Source: Thiomicrorhabdus sp965603495 (GTDB lineage: Bacteria > Pseudomonadota > Gammaproteobacteria > Thiomicrospirales > Thiomicrospiraceae). Taken from it: a stretch of DNA of 64,000 nucleotides. The notes beneath the pieces were generated by a model. That model did no database searches and was not told where the DNA came from. It saw nothing but the letters and a program-made list of their open reading frames with translations. Positions 34,094 to 42,289 of this stretch are shown one piece after another; position 1 is the first letter of the stretch, and the number at the start of each line of letters is the position of its first letter. Where the stretch lies: contig CBFDDF010000007.1 of assembly GCA_965603495.1 (NCBI GenBank), positions 62,001-126,000 on the forward strand, given 5' to 3'. Both the position numbers and the translations under genes were made by a program.

Positions 34094-35071
34094 TCAATGT
34101 CTTGATTTTAAGATAAGCATCTCAATTTCCTGCTTGCTTTGCAGATAATCAGGATTAGAATCAGATAATTCTATCGCTTTACGGATGGCTACGAGCGCCC
34201 GCTCATTTAAGTGCATCTGGAGATAACTATAAGCTAGGTTATTCCAGACCTCTGCTCTATCTGGGTATTGCTGGGTCAATGATTCAAAATGAGCGGTTGC
34301 GACTGTAAAGTGGCCTTCTTGATAAGCTAAATTCGCTAATCCCATCCGCGCGGTAAAATTTTCTGGTTGCTGTCTCAGTACTTGCTGGTAGCCAAGTCGA
34401 GCGATTTGTTTATTACCCATTGCCTCAAAATCAATAATCGCTTTTAGATAAGGCTCTAAATCTTCAGCATCGGGGCGTTCGTCAGGAGAAAGGACAATCA
34501 TCGCCCAGTAACCACTTCGCGCCCAAGTTCGCTCAAATACTGTAAAGAGCATGCGCCTCTGCGCAATATCTCCGGTATGCAGAATAAATTCAGAAGCGGC
34601 TTGATCGTAACCAACGATGACTGCAAAATGCCACTTTGGAAGCATTGCAAGCCCCAAGTTTTGCAGAACGACAACCGGTCGACCGTTTTCTAATTGACGT
34701 AATATCTGTGATAGATGTCCTTTAATCCTAACGGGTATACGTTGATAGTGACGCGTCAGTGCTTGCATTTCAGGTGTTACCGCGCCTTTTTTATCAGGAA
34801 TGTAAAGTTGTGAAATGAGCTGGCTAGGTTCAACATTGACACCTTTGTGGTTAAGCACCATTGCTAAAGCTGCAGGCCCACATTGATATTCTGTTTGTGG
34901 CCAGAAGGGTACATCAGATAATAGTATTTGAGTGGATTTGCTTGGAAATGTTTCTAGAATTTGTTTGCTTTGCGGGGGGGTAGCGCATGCTGTCAGAAAG
35001 GCAATGACCCAAACCAAAAGTCCTATTTTTGTCAAAAAAACAGCGGTTTTATTGTTAGGTCTTGCCAACAT
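34094..35071 (-). CDS. PA2778-family C39-like cysteine peptidase with TPR repeats, lipoprotein
   Basis: A 325-residue protein. The N-terminus has a hydrophobic stretch ending in FLTAC, a lipobox. Residues about 45-190 form a peptidase C39-like domain: catalytic Cys in YQCGPAALAM, His in KWHFAVIVGY and Asp in HTGD. The C-terminal third holds tetratricopeptide repeats (EVWNNLAYSYLQ). The PA2778/PA2779 pair is conserved in many proteobacteria with unknown substrate. Here the PA2779-like gene lies 8 bp upstream, so they form an operon. Confidence 0.85.
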   Translation of the reverse strand: MLARPNNKTAVFLTKIGLLVWVIAFLTACATPPQSKQILETFPSKSTQILLSDVPFWPQTEYQCGPAALAMVLNHKGVNVEPSQLISQLYIPDKKGAVTPEMQALTRHYQRIPVRIKGHLSQILRQLENGRPVVVLQNLGLAMLPKWHFAVIVGYDQAASEFILHTGDIAQRRMLFTVFERTWARSGYWAMIVLSPDERPDAEDLEPYLKAIIDFEAMGNKQIARLGYQQVLRQQPENFTARMGLANLAYQEGHFTVATAHFESLTQQYPDRAEVWNNLAYSYLQMHLNERALVAIRKAIELSDSNPDYLQSKQEIEMLILKSRH

Positions 35072-35079
35072 CGTGATGA

Positions 35080-35451
35080 TTATTTGATTGGGTCTACAAA
35101 TGTAAAGATATCCGTTGCACCGACTGCATCAGTGATAATAAATACCAAAAATACCAGGACCACTAAGCCTAAAATATCCCCACCGGCAGGCATGTCAGCC
35201 AATTGACCATCAAGCATTACAACCTGATCATTAGTGAGTAAAGCAACTCGCGAATCAGCGTCTTGTGCAGGAACACCATAGTTAACCAACGCATCAGACA
35301 AACCTAATCGCATGGTCGTCACTGATTCGCTATTACTTATTTGTTGACCTTCTTGCAACAGAGACGAGGTAGAAACCATCGCGGCACTTGCGCTGTTAAA
35401 ACTAAATGACAAAACCAATGCTGCCAATATCATACTTATTTGCTTTTTCAT
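35080..35451 (-). CDS. PA2779-family small membrane protein
   Basis: A 123-residue protein with an N-terminal signal helix (cleavage near ASAAM), a central helical region and a C-terminal hydrophobic helix (GGDILGLVVLVFLVFIITDAVG). This matches the PA2779 family, the usual partner of PA2778-type C39 peptidases, and a substrate role is often guessed because the partner is a peptidase. AGGAGG lies before the ATG. It is the first gene of the pair. Confidence 0.85.
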   Translation of the reverse strand: MKKQISMILAALVLSFSFNSASAAMVSTSSLLQEGQQISNSESVTTMRLGLSDALVNYGVPAQDADSRVALLTNDQVVMLDGQLADMPAGGDILGLVVLVFLVFIITDAVGATDIFTFVDPIK

Positions 35452-35887
35452 CAGAACACCTCCTAGGTTAATAGAACAAAATACAGGATAGCATTAAAAA
35501 AATGCGACTGCATTGTATTTTCATGAAATAACTAGTAAAAAATCGTATAACGCGTAAATCTAGCATAGGCATTGAATAGCGTCTGGGATAACTCAATACT
35601 CGAGGAGTGATTACTCGGGTAGCTCAAAGGTTGTCAAAATATCTGTGAGTTGAGGCTTAAATTCAGAAAGACTCAGGTTTTGATTACTTGGGCTATTTGA
35701 ATTGACCAATTGACTATAGGTGTTATTTATCTAGAGAATATCGTATTATCAGAGCTCTGTACAATTCTGAGTATCTAGGTTTATCAGGAAAAAATTACTA
35801 ATCTTTCTGGTGACAAAGCAATTTTTATGAATATTTAATGACTTTATGAGCAAACAATTCGCCATTAGAAGATAAGGTAAGGTAGCA
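35452..35887. other. Intergenic region (436 bp) between PA2779-like and GAF kinase genes
   Basis: Divergent promoter region, AT-rich. I see an imperfect hairpin around 35600-35620 (CTCGAGGAG with TACTCGGG) but no ORF and no dispersed palindrome. Confidence 0.5.
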
Positions 35888-37105
35888 ATGATTACAGCAG
35901 ATATTCCTGAGAATGAAGTTGAACGTTTAGGTAAACTTGTCGAATTGGCTATTCTGGATACCCTTGAAGAGCAAGCCTATGATGATTTAACGGCATTGGC
36001 CGCTGAGATTTGTCACACGCCTATTTCTTTGGTCAGTCTGATTGATAATGATCGTCAATGGTTTAAGTCCCATCATGGCTTAGATGCTAGAGAAACCCCG
36101 CGTGATTTAGCTTTTTGCGCCCATGCTATTTTGAGTGATGACGTCTTCGTAGTTGAAGACTCTGCTCTAGATGAACGTTTTCATGACAATCCTCTCGCGA
36201 CGGACGCACCGCATGTTAAATTTTATGCGGGTGCGCCTTTGATTATGGAAAACAATGTAAGGTTAGGGACTTTGTGCGTTATCAGTAATGAAGCGCAAAC
36301 ACTCTCAATAATTCAAAAAGAGGCGCTGCAAGCGTTGGCTCGTCAAGTTGTGAGTCAGTTTGAGTTGCGGTTAAAAGTGAAATCATTACAGTCTTTGGAT
36401 CACGCCAAAGATGAGTTTATCTCAATGGTGAGTCATGAGTTAAGAACACCCTTGACCGCCATCTATGGTGCGCTTTCTTTGCTTCAAAATGTTGCGGCTG
36501 AGAACTTAGATGAGCAACAGCAAAAATTGGTCGATGTTTCTTATCGTAACTCGGAACGTTTAATTTGTTTGGTAAACGATATCTTGGATTTGGCCAAATT
36601 AGAATCCGGCAAGTTGGATATGGTCAACGAACCCGTAAATATGCAATCTCTGTTAACGAAATCACTAGAGTTTAATGAGCAGTATTGCCGTAAATGTAAG
36701 GTTAATGTTCAATTGAGTTTTCCTGATAATCAGCCAGCAGTGATTGTGGTGGGGGATGAGCAAAGATTATTACAGGTTATGAGTAATCTCATCTCTAATG
36801 CGGCCAAGTTTACATTCGAAGGAGATACGATTGAAGTTAGTCTTTCAACGGCTGGCGGGTTTGCACAAGTGGATGTCACCGACCACGGTGCAGGTATTCC
36901 TTTAGATCAACAGAGTTTGATTTTTACGAAATTCACACAACTTGATAATCAGATGAATAAAAAAATGCCTGGAACTGGTTTGGGGCTCAATATCAGTAAG
37001 ATGATTGTTGAATTGCAAGGCGGTAAAATTGGCTTTGTTTCAGACCCTGATGTAAAAACCACATTTTATTTTAAGTTACCGATTGTCGACCTACCTTCAG
37101 CCTAA
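35888..37105 (+). CDS. GAF-domain histidine kinase
   Basis: A 405-residue soluble kinase. Residues about 20-165 are a GAF domain (ICHTPISLVSLIDNDRQWFKS and FCAHAI are typical). The HisKA domain has the H box VSHELRTPLTAIYG (His about 183), and the HATPase has NLISNAAKF (N box), DHGAGIP (G1) and GTGLGLNISKM (G2). It has no membrane span or receiver domain, so it senses a cytoplasmic or diffusible signal. No response regulator is adjacent, making it an orphan kinase. Confidence 0.9.
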   Translation: MITADIPENEVERLGKLVELAILDTLEEQAYDDLTALAAEICHTPISLVSLIDNDRQWFKSHHGLDARETPRDLAFCAHAILSDDVFVVEDSALDERFHDNPLATDAPHVKFYAGAPLIMENNVRLGTLCVISNEAQTLSIIQKEALQALARQVVSQFELRLKVKSLQSLDHAKDEFISMVSHELRTPLTAIYGALSLLQNVAAENLDEQQQKLVDVSYRNSERLICLVNDILDLAKLESGKLDMVNEPVNMQSLLTKSLEFNEQYCRKCKVNVQLSFPDNQPAVIVVGDEQRLLQVMSNLISNAAKFTFEGDTIEVSLSTAGGFAQVDVTDHGAGIPLDQQSLIFTKFTQLDNQMNKKMPGTGLGLNISKMIVELQGGKIGFVSDPDVKTTFYFKLPIVDLPSA

Positions 37106-37195
37106 TATCGAGTTAACGCTTCAATCTATATCAATATAGAGGCAGGGGTATTGCTCTGAGTGATTTATTAGATAAACCCGCAGAAACGGCTACGC

Positions 37196-37891
37196 TTATT
37201 TTTCAACCACTAAACGAATGAATTTACCCTTGAGCAAGGTGCTGTTATCAACTACTTTAAAGCCAGCAGACTCTAATAGATAAATCAGATCCTCCGCATG
37301 GTAACGGTTGTGTTCTAAAAAGTACTCAAAGGCGCTCTCTAAGGCTTCAACCGACGTTTCATCTCCCCACAGTTGCTTCTGAGTATAAGCTTTATCCAGT
37401 TGCTGCTGTAATGGTTGGCGAATCGGGTCGATAATGCAGAAACGGCCACCGGGTTTTAACCACTGATAAGTCGCTTTAAACATCTTGATGGGTTGCGTCA
37501 ATTCATGCACCATATTATTGGCCATGACCATCGCCAAACTATTTTCAGGTATAGCTGCTTGCGGTAAATTCAAATCGTCCATCAAAATTTTTGCATTATC
37601 AGGCAAGGCTACAGCATCGTTGACCATATAGGTTGCCGCGTCTATGCCATATACCGATGATTCTGGATAACGGATCGCGCAATCACGCACAAACTGACCA
37701 ATGCCGGCACCTAAATCCAATACACCATCACCGACTTGATAATGACAAGCCACCGTTTCATCCCAAAATTGCCAAAAGGCACGGTCGTGGCGAGCGTCAT
37801 AACTGTTTGCAATCATCAAGCTGGCTTGATAACCATTACCACCATGATGTTTTAAAAGTTGTGCCTGCGTTTTCTCAATTTGGGATGACAT
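37196..37891 (-). CDS. Class I SAM-dependent methyltransferase
   Basis: A 231-residue methyltransferase with motif I VLDLGAGIGQF, an acidic end of beta-2 (YGIDAAT), motif II/III region (MDDLNLPQ, MVMANNMVHELT) and LKPGGRFCIIDP. The substrate cannot be assigned. The enzyme is cytoplasmic. No operon partner; the nearest gene on the same strand is more than 100 bp away. Confidence 0.85.
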   Translation of the reverse strand: MSSQIEKTQAQLLKHHGGNGYQASLMIANSYDARHDRAFWQFWDETVACHYQVGDGVLDLGAGIGQFVRDCAIRYPESSVYGIDAATYMVNDAVALPDNAKILMDDLNLPQAAIPENSLAMVMANNMVHELTQPIKMFKATYQWLKPGGRFCIIDPIRQPLQQQLDKAYTQKQLWGDETSVEALESAFEYFLEHNRYHAEDLIYLLESAGFKVVDNSTLLKGKFIRLVVEK

Positions 37892-38010
37892 ATGAATAGC
37901 TTTTCAAAAGGGGATATAAATTGAAGTTATGAACCATGCTTATAAGTAAGCGTTATAAGGCATAGTTATAAAGTAGTGACTTTGATTAGAGAGTCTTAGC
38001 GACAACCTTA

Positions 38011-38352
38011 TTATTCATCGTATTCAAAATCATCTTCATCAATTACAGGAGTTGATTTAGCACTGGCTGGTTTCTGGGTTCTAACCGCAGGTTTTGCAAT
38101 GATTTCCAAATAAAAAGATTCCAATTGCTCGGCTTCGGCTTTATCAATGAATTTGTTCACTTCCGCCAGGTGAATCACTTCGCTCGATTCTGCATCATTA
38201 CCAAATTTGCAAGCGAAATCCCAGAAATCAGCGTCTTTAGGTAAAGCTCTTTTACGCTCTCTTTTGATGTATTTTTTAACTTCACCTTTAATGGCATCCG
38301 CTAAACGTGCAGGTTTGATTTTTTCGTGGGTCAGTTTAAAGATTTTTTTCAT
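38011..38352 (-). CDS. Conserved hypothetical protein (DUF6172-like)
   Basis: A 113-residue basic protein: KKIFKLTHEKIKPARLADAIKGEVKKYIKRERKR at the N-terminus region, a middle DADFWDFACKFG block, and an acidic tail (DEDDFEYDE). The pattern matches what I recall as the DUF6172 family, whose function is unknown. The basic front and acidic end suggest a nucleic-acid or protein-binding adaptor, by inference only. It is a lone gene. Confidence 0.65.
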   Translation of the reverse strand: MKKIFKLTHEKIKPARLADAIKGEVKKYIKRERKRALPKDADFWDFACKFGNDAESSEVIHLAEVNKFIDKAEAEQLESFYLEIIAKPAVRTQKPASAKSTPVIDEDDFEYDE

Positions 38353-38486
38353 GTTGTTCTCAAATTAGGCAAGGGGGGTATAATAAAGGAATTATAAAGT
38401 ATTTTTGTTTCGGCAGTCGTACGATTGCGAATTAGCCTTTAAGGATTCGCTTGTTTAGAAATCACTTAATCGCGAAATTCAAAGTG

Positions 38487-38498
38487 ACCAGGCCTGGT
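38487..38498. repeat. Dispersed palindrome, copy 10
   Basis: Exact ACCAGGCCTGGT within a 20-bp perfect palindrome (38483-38502), about 25 bp past the stop of the parvulin gene. Confidence 0.95.
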
Positions 38499-38522
38499 CA
38501 CTCTGAAAACCAATAGAATTAG

Positions 38523-38801
38523 TTAGCTACGATAAATCGTTTCAATCAAGTGAAAGCCAAATTTAGTTTTAATCGGACCATGTACCGTTAATACAGGCAG
38601 TTTAAAAACCACATTATCAAATGCCTTGAGCATCTTACCCGGGCCAAATTCACCTAGGTTACCGCCTTTTTTCGCTGAGCTGCAAATAGAATGTTTTTTA
38701 GCCAGGCTCGCAAAGTCAGCGCCTCCCGCTAATTTTTTCTTGAGCATCTCAGCCTCCTCTTTGGTTTTTACCAAAATATGTCGTGCACATGCCGTCGCCA
38801 T
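38523..38801 (-). CDS. ppiC: Peptidyl-prolyl isomerase, parvulin type (PpiC)
   Basis: A 92-residue single-domain parvulin: ARHILVKTKEEAE, GGADFASLAKKHSICSSAKKGGNLGEF, then VHGPIKTKFGFHLIET. This matches E. coli PpiC (93 residues), a cytoplasmic cis/trans prolyl isomerase. It is complete and lacks a signal peptide. A second, more divergent parvulin is encoded at 49059-49373. Confidence 0.93.
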   Translation of the reverse strand: MATACARHILVKTKEEAEMLKKKLAGGADFASLAKKHSICSSAKKGGNLGEFGPGKMLKAFDNVVFKLPVLTVHGPIKTKFGFHLIETIYRS

Positions 38802-38895
38802 TTACGATTCACCCCTAATGAGTGTTTTTTTAAGTGGTTTATTATAGTGTTTGTACTTTTAGTTATATACTATTCCGCATAATTTAGGGATACAG

Positions 38896-39588
38896 ATGAA
38901 CTTTAAAAAAATAAAACTCGCGATATATTCACTGCTTTTAACCAATTGGTATGGCTTTAAGCTCAAAGGGACTAAAGCACCCCTTGCAAAGAAAGAGCTA
39001 CGAATACGCTATGCTCAGCAACTGATGGCTAAATTAGACCTCGTTGTTGAAGTTAAAAACCCTGAAAAAATACCCACTGAAGGGCAATACCTTGTGCTCT
39101 CAAACCATCGTGGCATTATTGATCCCGTGATTGTTGAGCTTGCTTTGGCAAAGAGCGGTCTTTTTGGGTTGTGGATTGCCAAAAAAGAACTCTATAACTC
39201 ACCATTTTTTGGGGTTTTTGTGCGGAATGCAGGTGCGATACTGTTGGATCGAGAACAGAGTCAGATGCGTGGGTTTTTTAGCGAGATTAAAAGTGCTGTT
39301 AAAGAAGGCAATTCAATCCTGATCTTTCCAGAAGGTACGCGCAATAAAAGTGAAACATCACTGCTAGACTTTAAAGAAGGCTTTCGAATTATTGCACTCA
39401 AAAACAGACTGCCTATTTTGCCGGTTTATATTGAAACACACAGTGACAAAGCACTGGGCAATGCTTTGAAAAAATCATCAGGTAATGAAACCAAGCAAAC
39501 CATCAGCATTGTTATTGGTGATCTTATTGATTATAAAGAAAAAGCCAGTATTGAAGGGCTTTATAAAGCCATGTTTAAGATCGATTGA
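38896..39588 (+). CDS. 1-acyl-glycerol-3-phosphate acyltransferase-like protein
   Basis: A 230-residue PlsC-type acyltransferase. Motif I is NHRGIIDP (NHx4D), motif II GAILLDRE, motif III FPEGTRNKSE and motif IV LPILPVYIET. These enzymes acylate lysophosphatidate at the inner membrane. The copy has no strong N-terminal span, and the real plsC may be elsewhere, so a general acyltransferase call is safest. A perfect hairpin that merges with a dispersed palindrome lies just downstream. Confidence 0.85.
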   Translation: MNFKKIKLAIYSLLLTNWYGFKLKGTKAPLAKKELRIRYAQQLMAKLDLVVEVKNPEKIPTEGQYLVLSNHRGIIDPVIVELALAKSGLFGLWIAKKELYNSPFFGVFVRNAGAILLDREQSQMRGFFSEIKSAVKEGNSILIFPEGTRNKSETSLLDFKEGFRIIALKNRLPILPVYIETHSDKALGNALKKSSGNETKQTISIVIGDLIDYKEKASIEGLYKAMFKID

Positions 39589-39624
39589 TCTAGCGTATTA
39601 TTCTGATCAGAGGAATGATTATAA

Positions 39625-39653
39625 GGTGATTTCAAAGCATCTTTGAAATCACC
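39625..39653. terminator. Perfect hairpin after the acyltransferase gene
   Basis: GGTGATTTCAAAG and its complement (13 bp each) flank a CAT loop. There is no long T run. It sits between two convergent genes, and its last three bases are the first three of a dispersed palindrome. Confidence 0.7.
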
Positions 39654-39662
39654 AGGCCTGGT
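39651..39662. repeat. Dispersed palindrome, copy 11
   Basis: Exact ACCAGGCCTGGT, sharing three bases with the hairpin at 39625-39653, between convergent genes. Confidence 0.95.
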
Positions 39663-39682
39663 TGCTTTTGCTGGGTGAGTGG

Positions 39683-40270
39683 TTATTTACTGGCTTGACC
39701 CAAAGTTCGCATTTTCTGTAACCATTTACTGCGTTGGGGGTCGCTAAGATTTTCTACCGAGCCAATGAGCGTGTCACTAATAGGCTTTATGCCACAAAAG
39801 CTTAAAATATTGCGTTTTAAGTTCTTCAAACTGTGTGCACAGTAGAACCATCGATAGATAAATCCTGGCATGCCCATCGTAACAATAATGCGAGCACTTC
39901 TGCCTTTAAGGCATTTTTTAGGCCAACTGTTACGGTCACCAGACGTCATGGCAAATCCCGGTCTCAACACTTGTTCCAAAAATCCTTTCAGTAAAGCGGG
40001 CATCGATCCTAACCATAATGGGTAGAGAATCACGATATGCTCCGCCCACATAATGGCCTCTTGTGCCTTTTGAATGTCTACAACGGGTGAGACATTTTCA
40101 AATTCTTGCTCACTCCGCAGTAATGCAAAATCCAATAGCGCTACATTAATGGTCTTGACGTCATGTCCAGCCTGTTGTGCGCCAGTGGTATAGGCATCGG
40201 CTAAAGCGTGGCCAAAATGTACCGTACTTGAATCAGGGTGGCCTTGAATAATAACAATACGTTTAGACAT
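39683..40270 (-). CDS. NAD(P)H-dependent oxidoreductase, flavodoxin-like fold
   Basis: A 195-residue FMN/FAD protein of the NQO1/KefF/MdaB group. It starts VIIQGHPDSSTVHFGHALADA, the phosphate-binding loop, and has IVILYPLWLGSMPALLKGFLEQVLRPGFA, the signature of quinone reductases. It should reduce quinones or azo compounds in the cytoplasm. No kefC-like gene is adjacent. GGAG-like sequence precedes the ATG. Confidence 0.88.
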   Translation of the reverse strand: MSKRIVIIQGHPDSSTVHFGHALADAYTTGAQQAGHDVKTINVALLDFALLRSEQEFENVSPVVDIQKAQEAIMWAEHIVILYPLWLGSMPALLKGFLEQVLRPGFAMTSGDRNSWPKKCLKGRSARIIVTMGMPGFIYRWFYCAHSLKNLKRNILSFCGIKPISDTLIGSVENLSDPQRSKWLQKMRTLGQASK

Positions 40271-40349
40271 AGCAAATCTCCTGTATTTATAGATTTACTA
40301 TACAATTTTTAGACGTGAGATGAAAACGGATTTTTGAAATTCTGATTTT

Positions 40350-40361
40350 ACCAGGCCTGGT
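40350..40361. repeat. Dispersed palindrome, copy 12
   Basis: Exact ACCAGGCCTGGT, about 95 bp past the stop codon of the GGDEF gene that ends at 40457. Confidence 0.95.
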
Positions 40362-40456
40362 CACGATGCAATTTTTGAACACCTGTCTTGTTCAACGCAC
40401 GCAAACTTTTTTCTGAAAGTAATCAGCCTAGTACCCCTAGAGTGGGGTGCCTCACT

Positions 40457-42004
40457 TTATTCAGTATCAGCCGTTGCCAATTCTTCTGAAAACTCGCGGA
40501 ATTGACCTTTACCGGCACGTTTCGCTTGGTACATGGCGATATCTGAGGCTTTAATAAGCGACTGACGGTCAAATGACTGTTGAGGGTAGTGTGCAATACC
40601 GATGCTGGAACCAATTTTGACTTCATGATCTTTAATGTGAAACGGCTGTTTGAGCTTGTCGGTAATCTGTTGCGCAATCTCCGTAGAAGACAAGTGGCTC
40701 AATCCTTGTTCATAATAGAACACAAACTCATCTCCGCCTACACGAGCCAATATTGAATTGTTAGGGATGAGTTTACTAATCTCTTTACCGACCGCCTTCA
40801 GTAGTAAATCGCCAATGTCATGACCGAGTGTATCATTGACGTTTTTGAAGTTATCTAAATCTAGGAACATCAGAGTGACTTCGTTTTTAGACTTTAAGGC
40901 CATTTCTAAAATATTGTAGAGCTTGTGACGGTTCGCGAGGCCGGTCACACTGTCTACATTGGCAAGGTTGTCCAATGCCGATTGGGTTTTCTTTAGATCG
41001 GTAATGTCGGAGTGAATAAAGCTGTAATGTATGCTTTGCGTGGTATCGTGAAATATTTTTTGAATGCTGACACGACTGGCTAGGCGGATTTCATTTTTTG
41101 CATCAAACAGGTTTAATTCACCTCGCCAAGCGCCCACTGTTTCAATCGTTTCTAAGATAGAGTCATCAATTTTGGTCTGCATGCCATTGAGAAGCGTCAA
41201 AAAATCTGAGTTTTCCACTTGTTCTCTGTCTTTTTGTAACGTTCGGCAAAGCGCCTGGTTGCAACGTTTTATCTGCATATCGGCATCAATGACGGCAATA
41301 CCCTCTGAAGCGTGTTCTATAATGATTGAGTCGACCTCTAGTTCATCTTCAATCCATTTCTGTTCGCTGACATCCAATCGGATGGCGAAAACTTTCTCAA
41401 CTCTGCCATCTTCACCCAAAAAGACCTGGCCTTTGTCATGTACCCATATGTAATGGCCATCTATATGTTGAATTCGATGTGTAGACTCAAATAATTTCTG
41501 TGCACCACTTAAAATTTTTAAAAACTGTTGTTGGACGCTTTCCTGATCTCGAGGATGGACGCGTTTTTGAAGATCATTTAGGCTGGTGAGCGATTCATCA
41601 TTGGCAAGGCCAATCATTTTCTTCCATTGAGGGGAAAACTTCGCTTTTTTGGTTTTGATATTCCATTCCCAAAAGGCAAATTGTTCATTTTGCATTAATG
41701 TCTGGATTTGATTGTTTTCGAGCTGGTGCTGCTGTTTAAGCATTTTAAGCGCTTGTTTATGCTCTAAATCCTGCTGTTTTAACGCTTCCTTAAGTTTAAG
41801 GTTCATGCGCGGGCTGATGATTGATAAGATCCAGAGTACGGCAAAGAGCATCATCACAACTTGTTCAGAAGACCATGGTATTGACTGTGTTAGGTTTTCA
41901 AAGAAAGGGATGGGGGTCAATGTGTACACGATTGTCATAATCAGGCTTAGCCATAATAAAGAGATCACAAGAGGGCGTGTTATAAAGAGTAAGGTTGATT
42001 TCAT
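40457..42004 (-). CDS. PAS-domain diguanylate cyclase (GGDEF)
   Basis: A 515-residue membrane protein: two N-terminal spans (about residues 10-30 and 47-63), a short coiled coil, two PAS domains (about 105-225 and 230-345), and a GGDEF domain (350-510) with an intact GGDEF active site (ARVGGDEFVFY), so c-di-GMP synthesis is expected. I see no RxxD inhibitory site just before the motif. Together with the GGDEF-EAL gene upstream on the same strand, it makes a signalling cluster. Confidence 0.9.
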   Translation of the reverse strand: MKSTLLFITRPLVISLLWLSLIMTIVYTLTPIPFFENLTQSIPWSSEQVVMMLFAVLWILSIISPRMNLKLKEALKQQDLEHKQALKMLKQQHQLENNQIQTLMQNEQFAFWEWNIKTKKAKFSPQWKKMIGLANDESLTSLNDLQKRVHPRDQESVQQQFLKILSGAQKLFESTHRIQHIDGHYIWVHDKGQVFLGEDGRVEKVFAIRLDVSEQKWIEDELEVDSIIIEHASEGIAVIDADMQIKRCNQALCRTLQKDREQVENSDFLTLLNGMQTKIDDSILETIETVGAWRGELNLFDAKNEIRLASRVSIQKIFHDTTQSIHYSFIHSDITDLKKTQSALDNLANVDSVTGLANRHKLYNILEMALKSKNEVTLMFLDLDNFKNVNDTLGHDIGDLLLKAVGKEISKLIPNNSILARVGGDEFVFYYEQGLSHLSSTEIAQQITDKLKQPFHIKDHEVKIGSSIGIAHYPQQSFDRQSLIKASDIAMYQAKRAGKGQFREFSEELATADTE

Positions 42005-42210
42005 TGTTTTACAGACATTAAGTTGAAGTGTGAAGATTATAGCGTGCTGATTTTTGAAGGTTATGGATTAAAGATGGGTAGGCATAAGTGAAATTTGGGC
42101 AGGGTGGCTGTCATGATATTTTATGCCTTGTTTGATTGTGACTGAAAAGGATTGCAAGGTTCTGTTTTTAAGCCGTATCTCCCTTTTTGGGCAATGCTTA
42201 TTGTAGTTTG

Positions 42211-42222
42211 ACCAGGCCTGGT
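42211..42222. repeat. Dispersed palindrome, copy 13 (24-bp perfect version)
   Basis: ACCAGGCCTGGT at the centre of a 24-bp perfect palindrome (42205-42228), about 70 bp past the stop of the GGDEF-EAL gene and upstream of the GGDEF gene. Confidence 0.95.
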
Positions 42223-42289
42223 CAAACTTAATTTTTCTATTGATTTGAACTTAAATAATAGAAGGGGGTCGGGTTTTTATCCGAGTACT

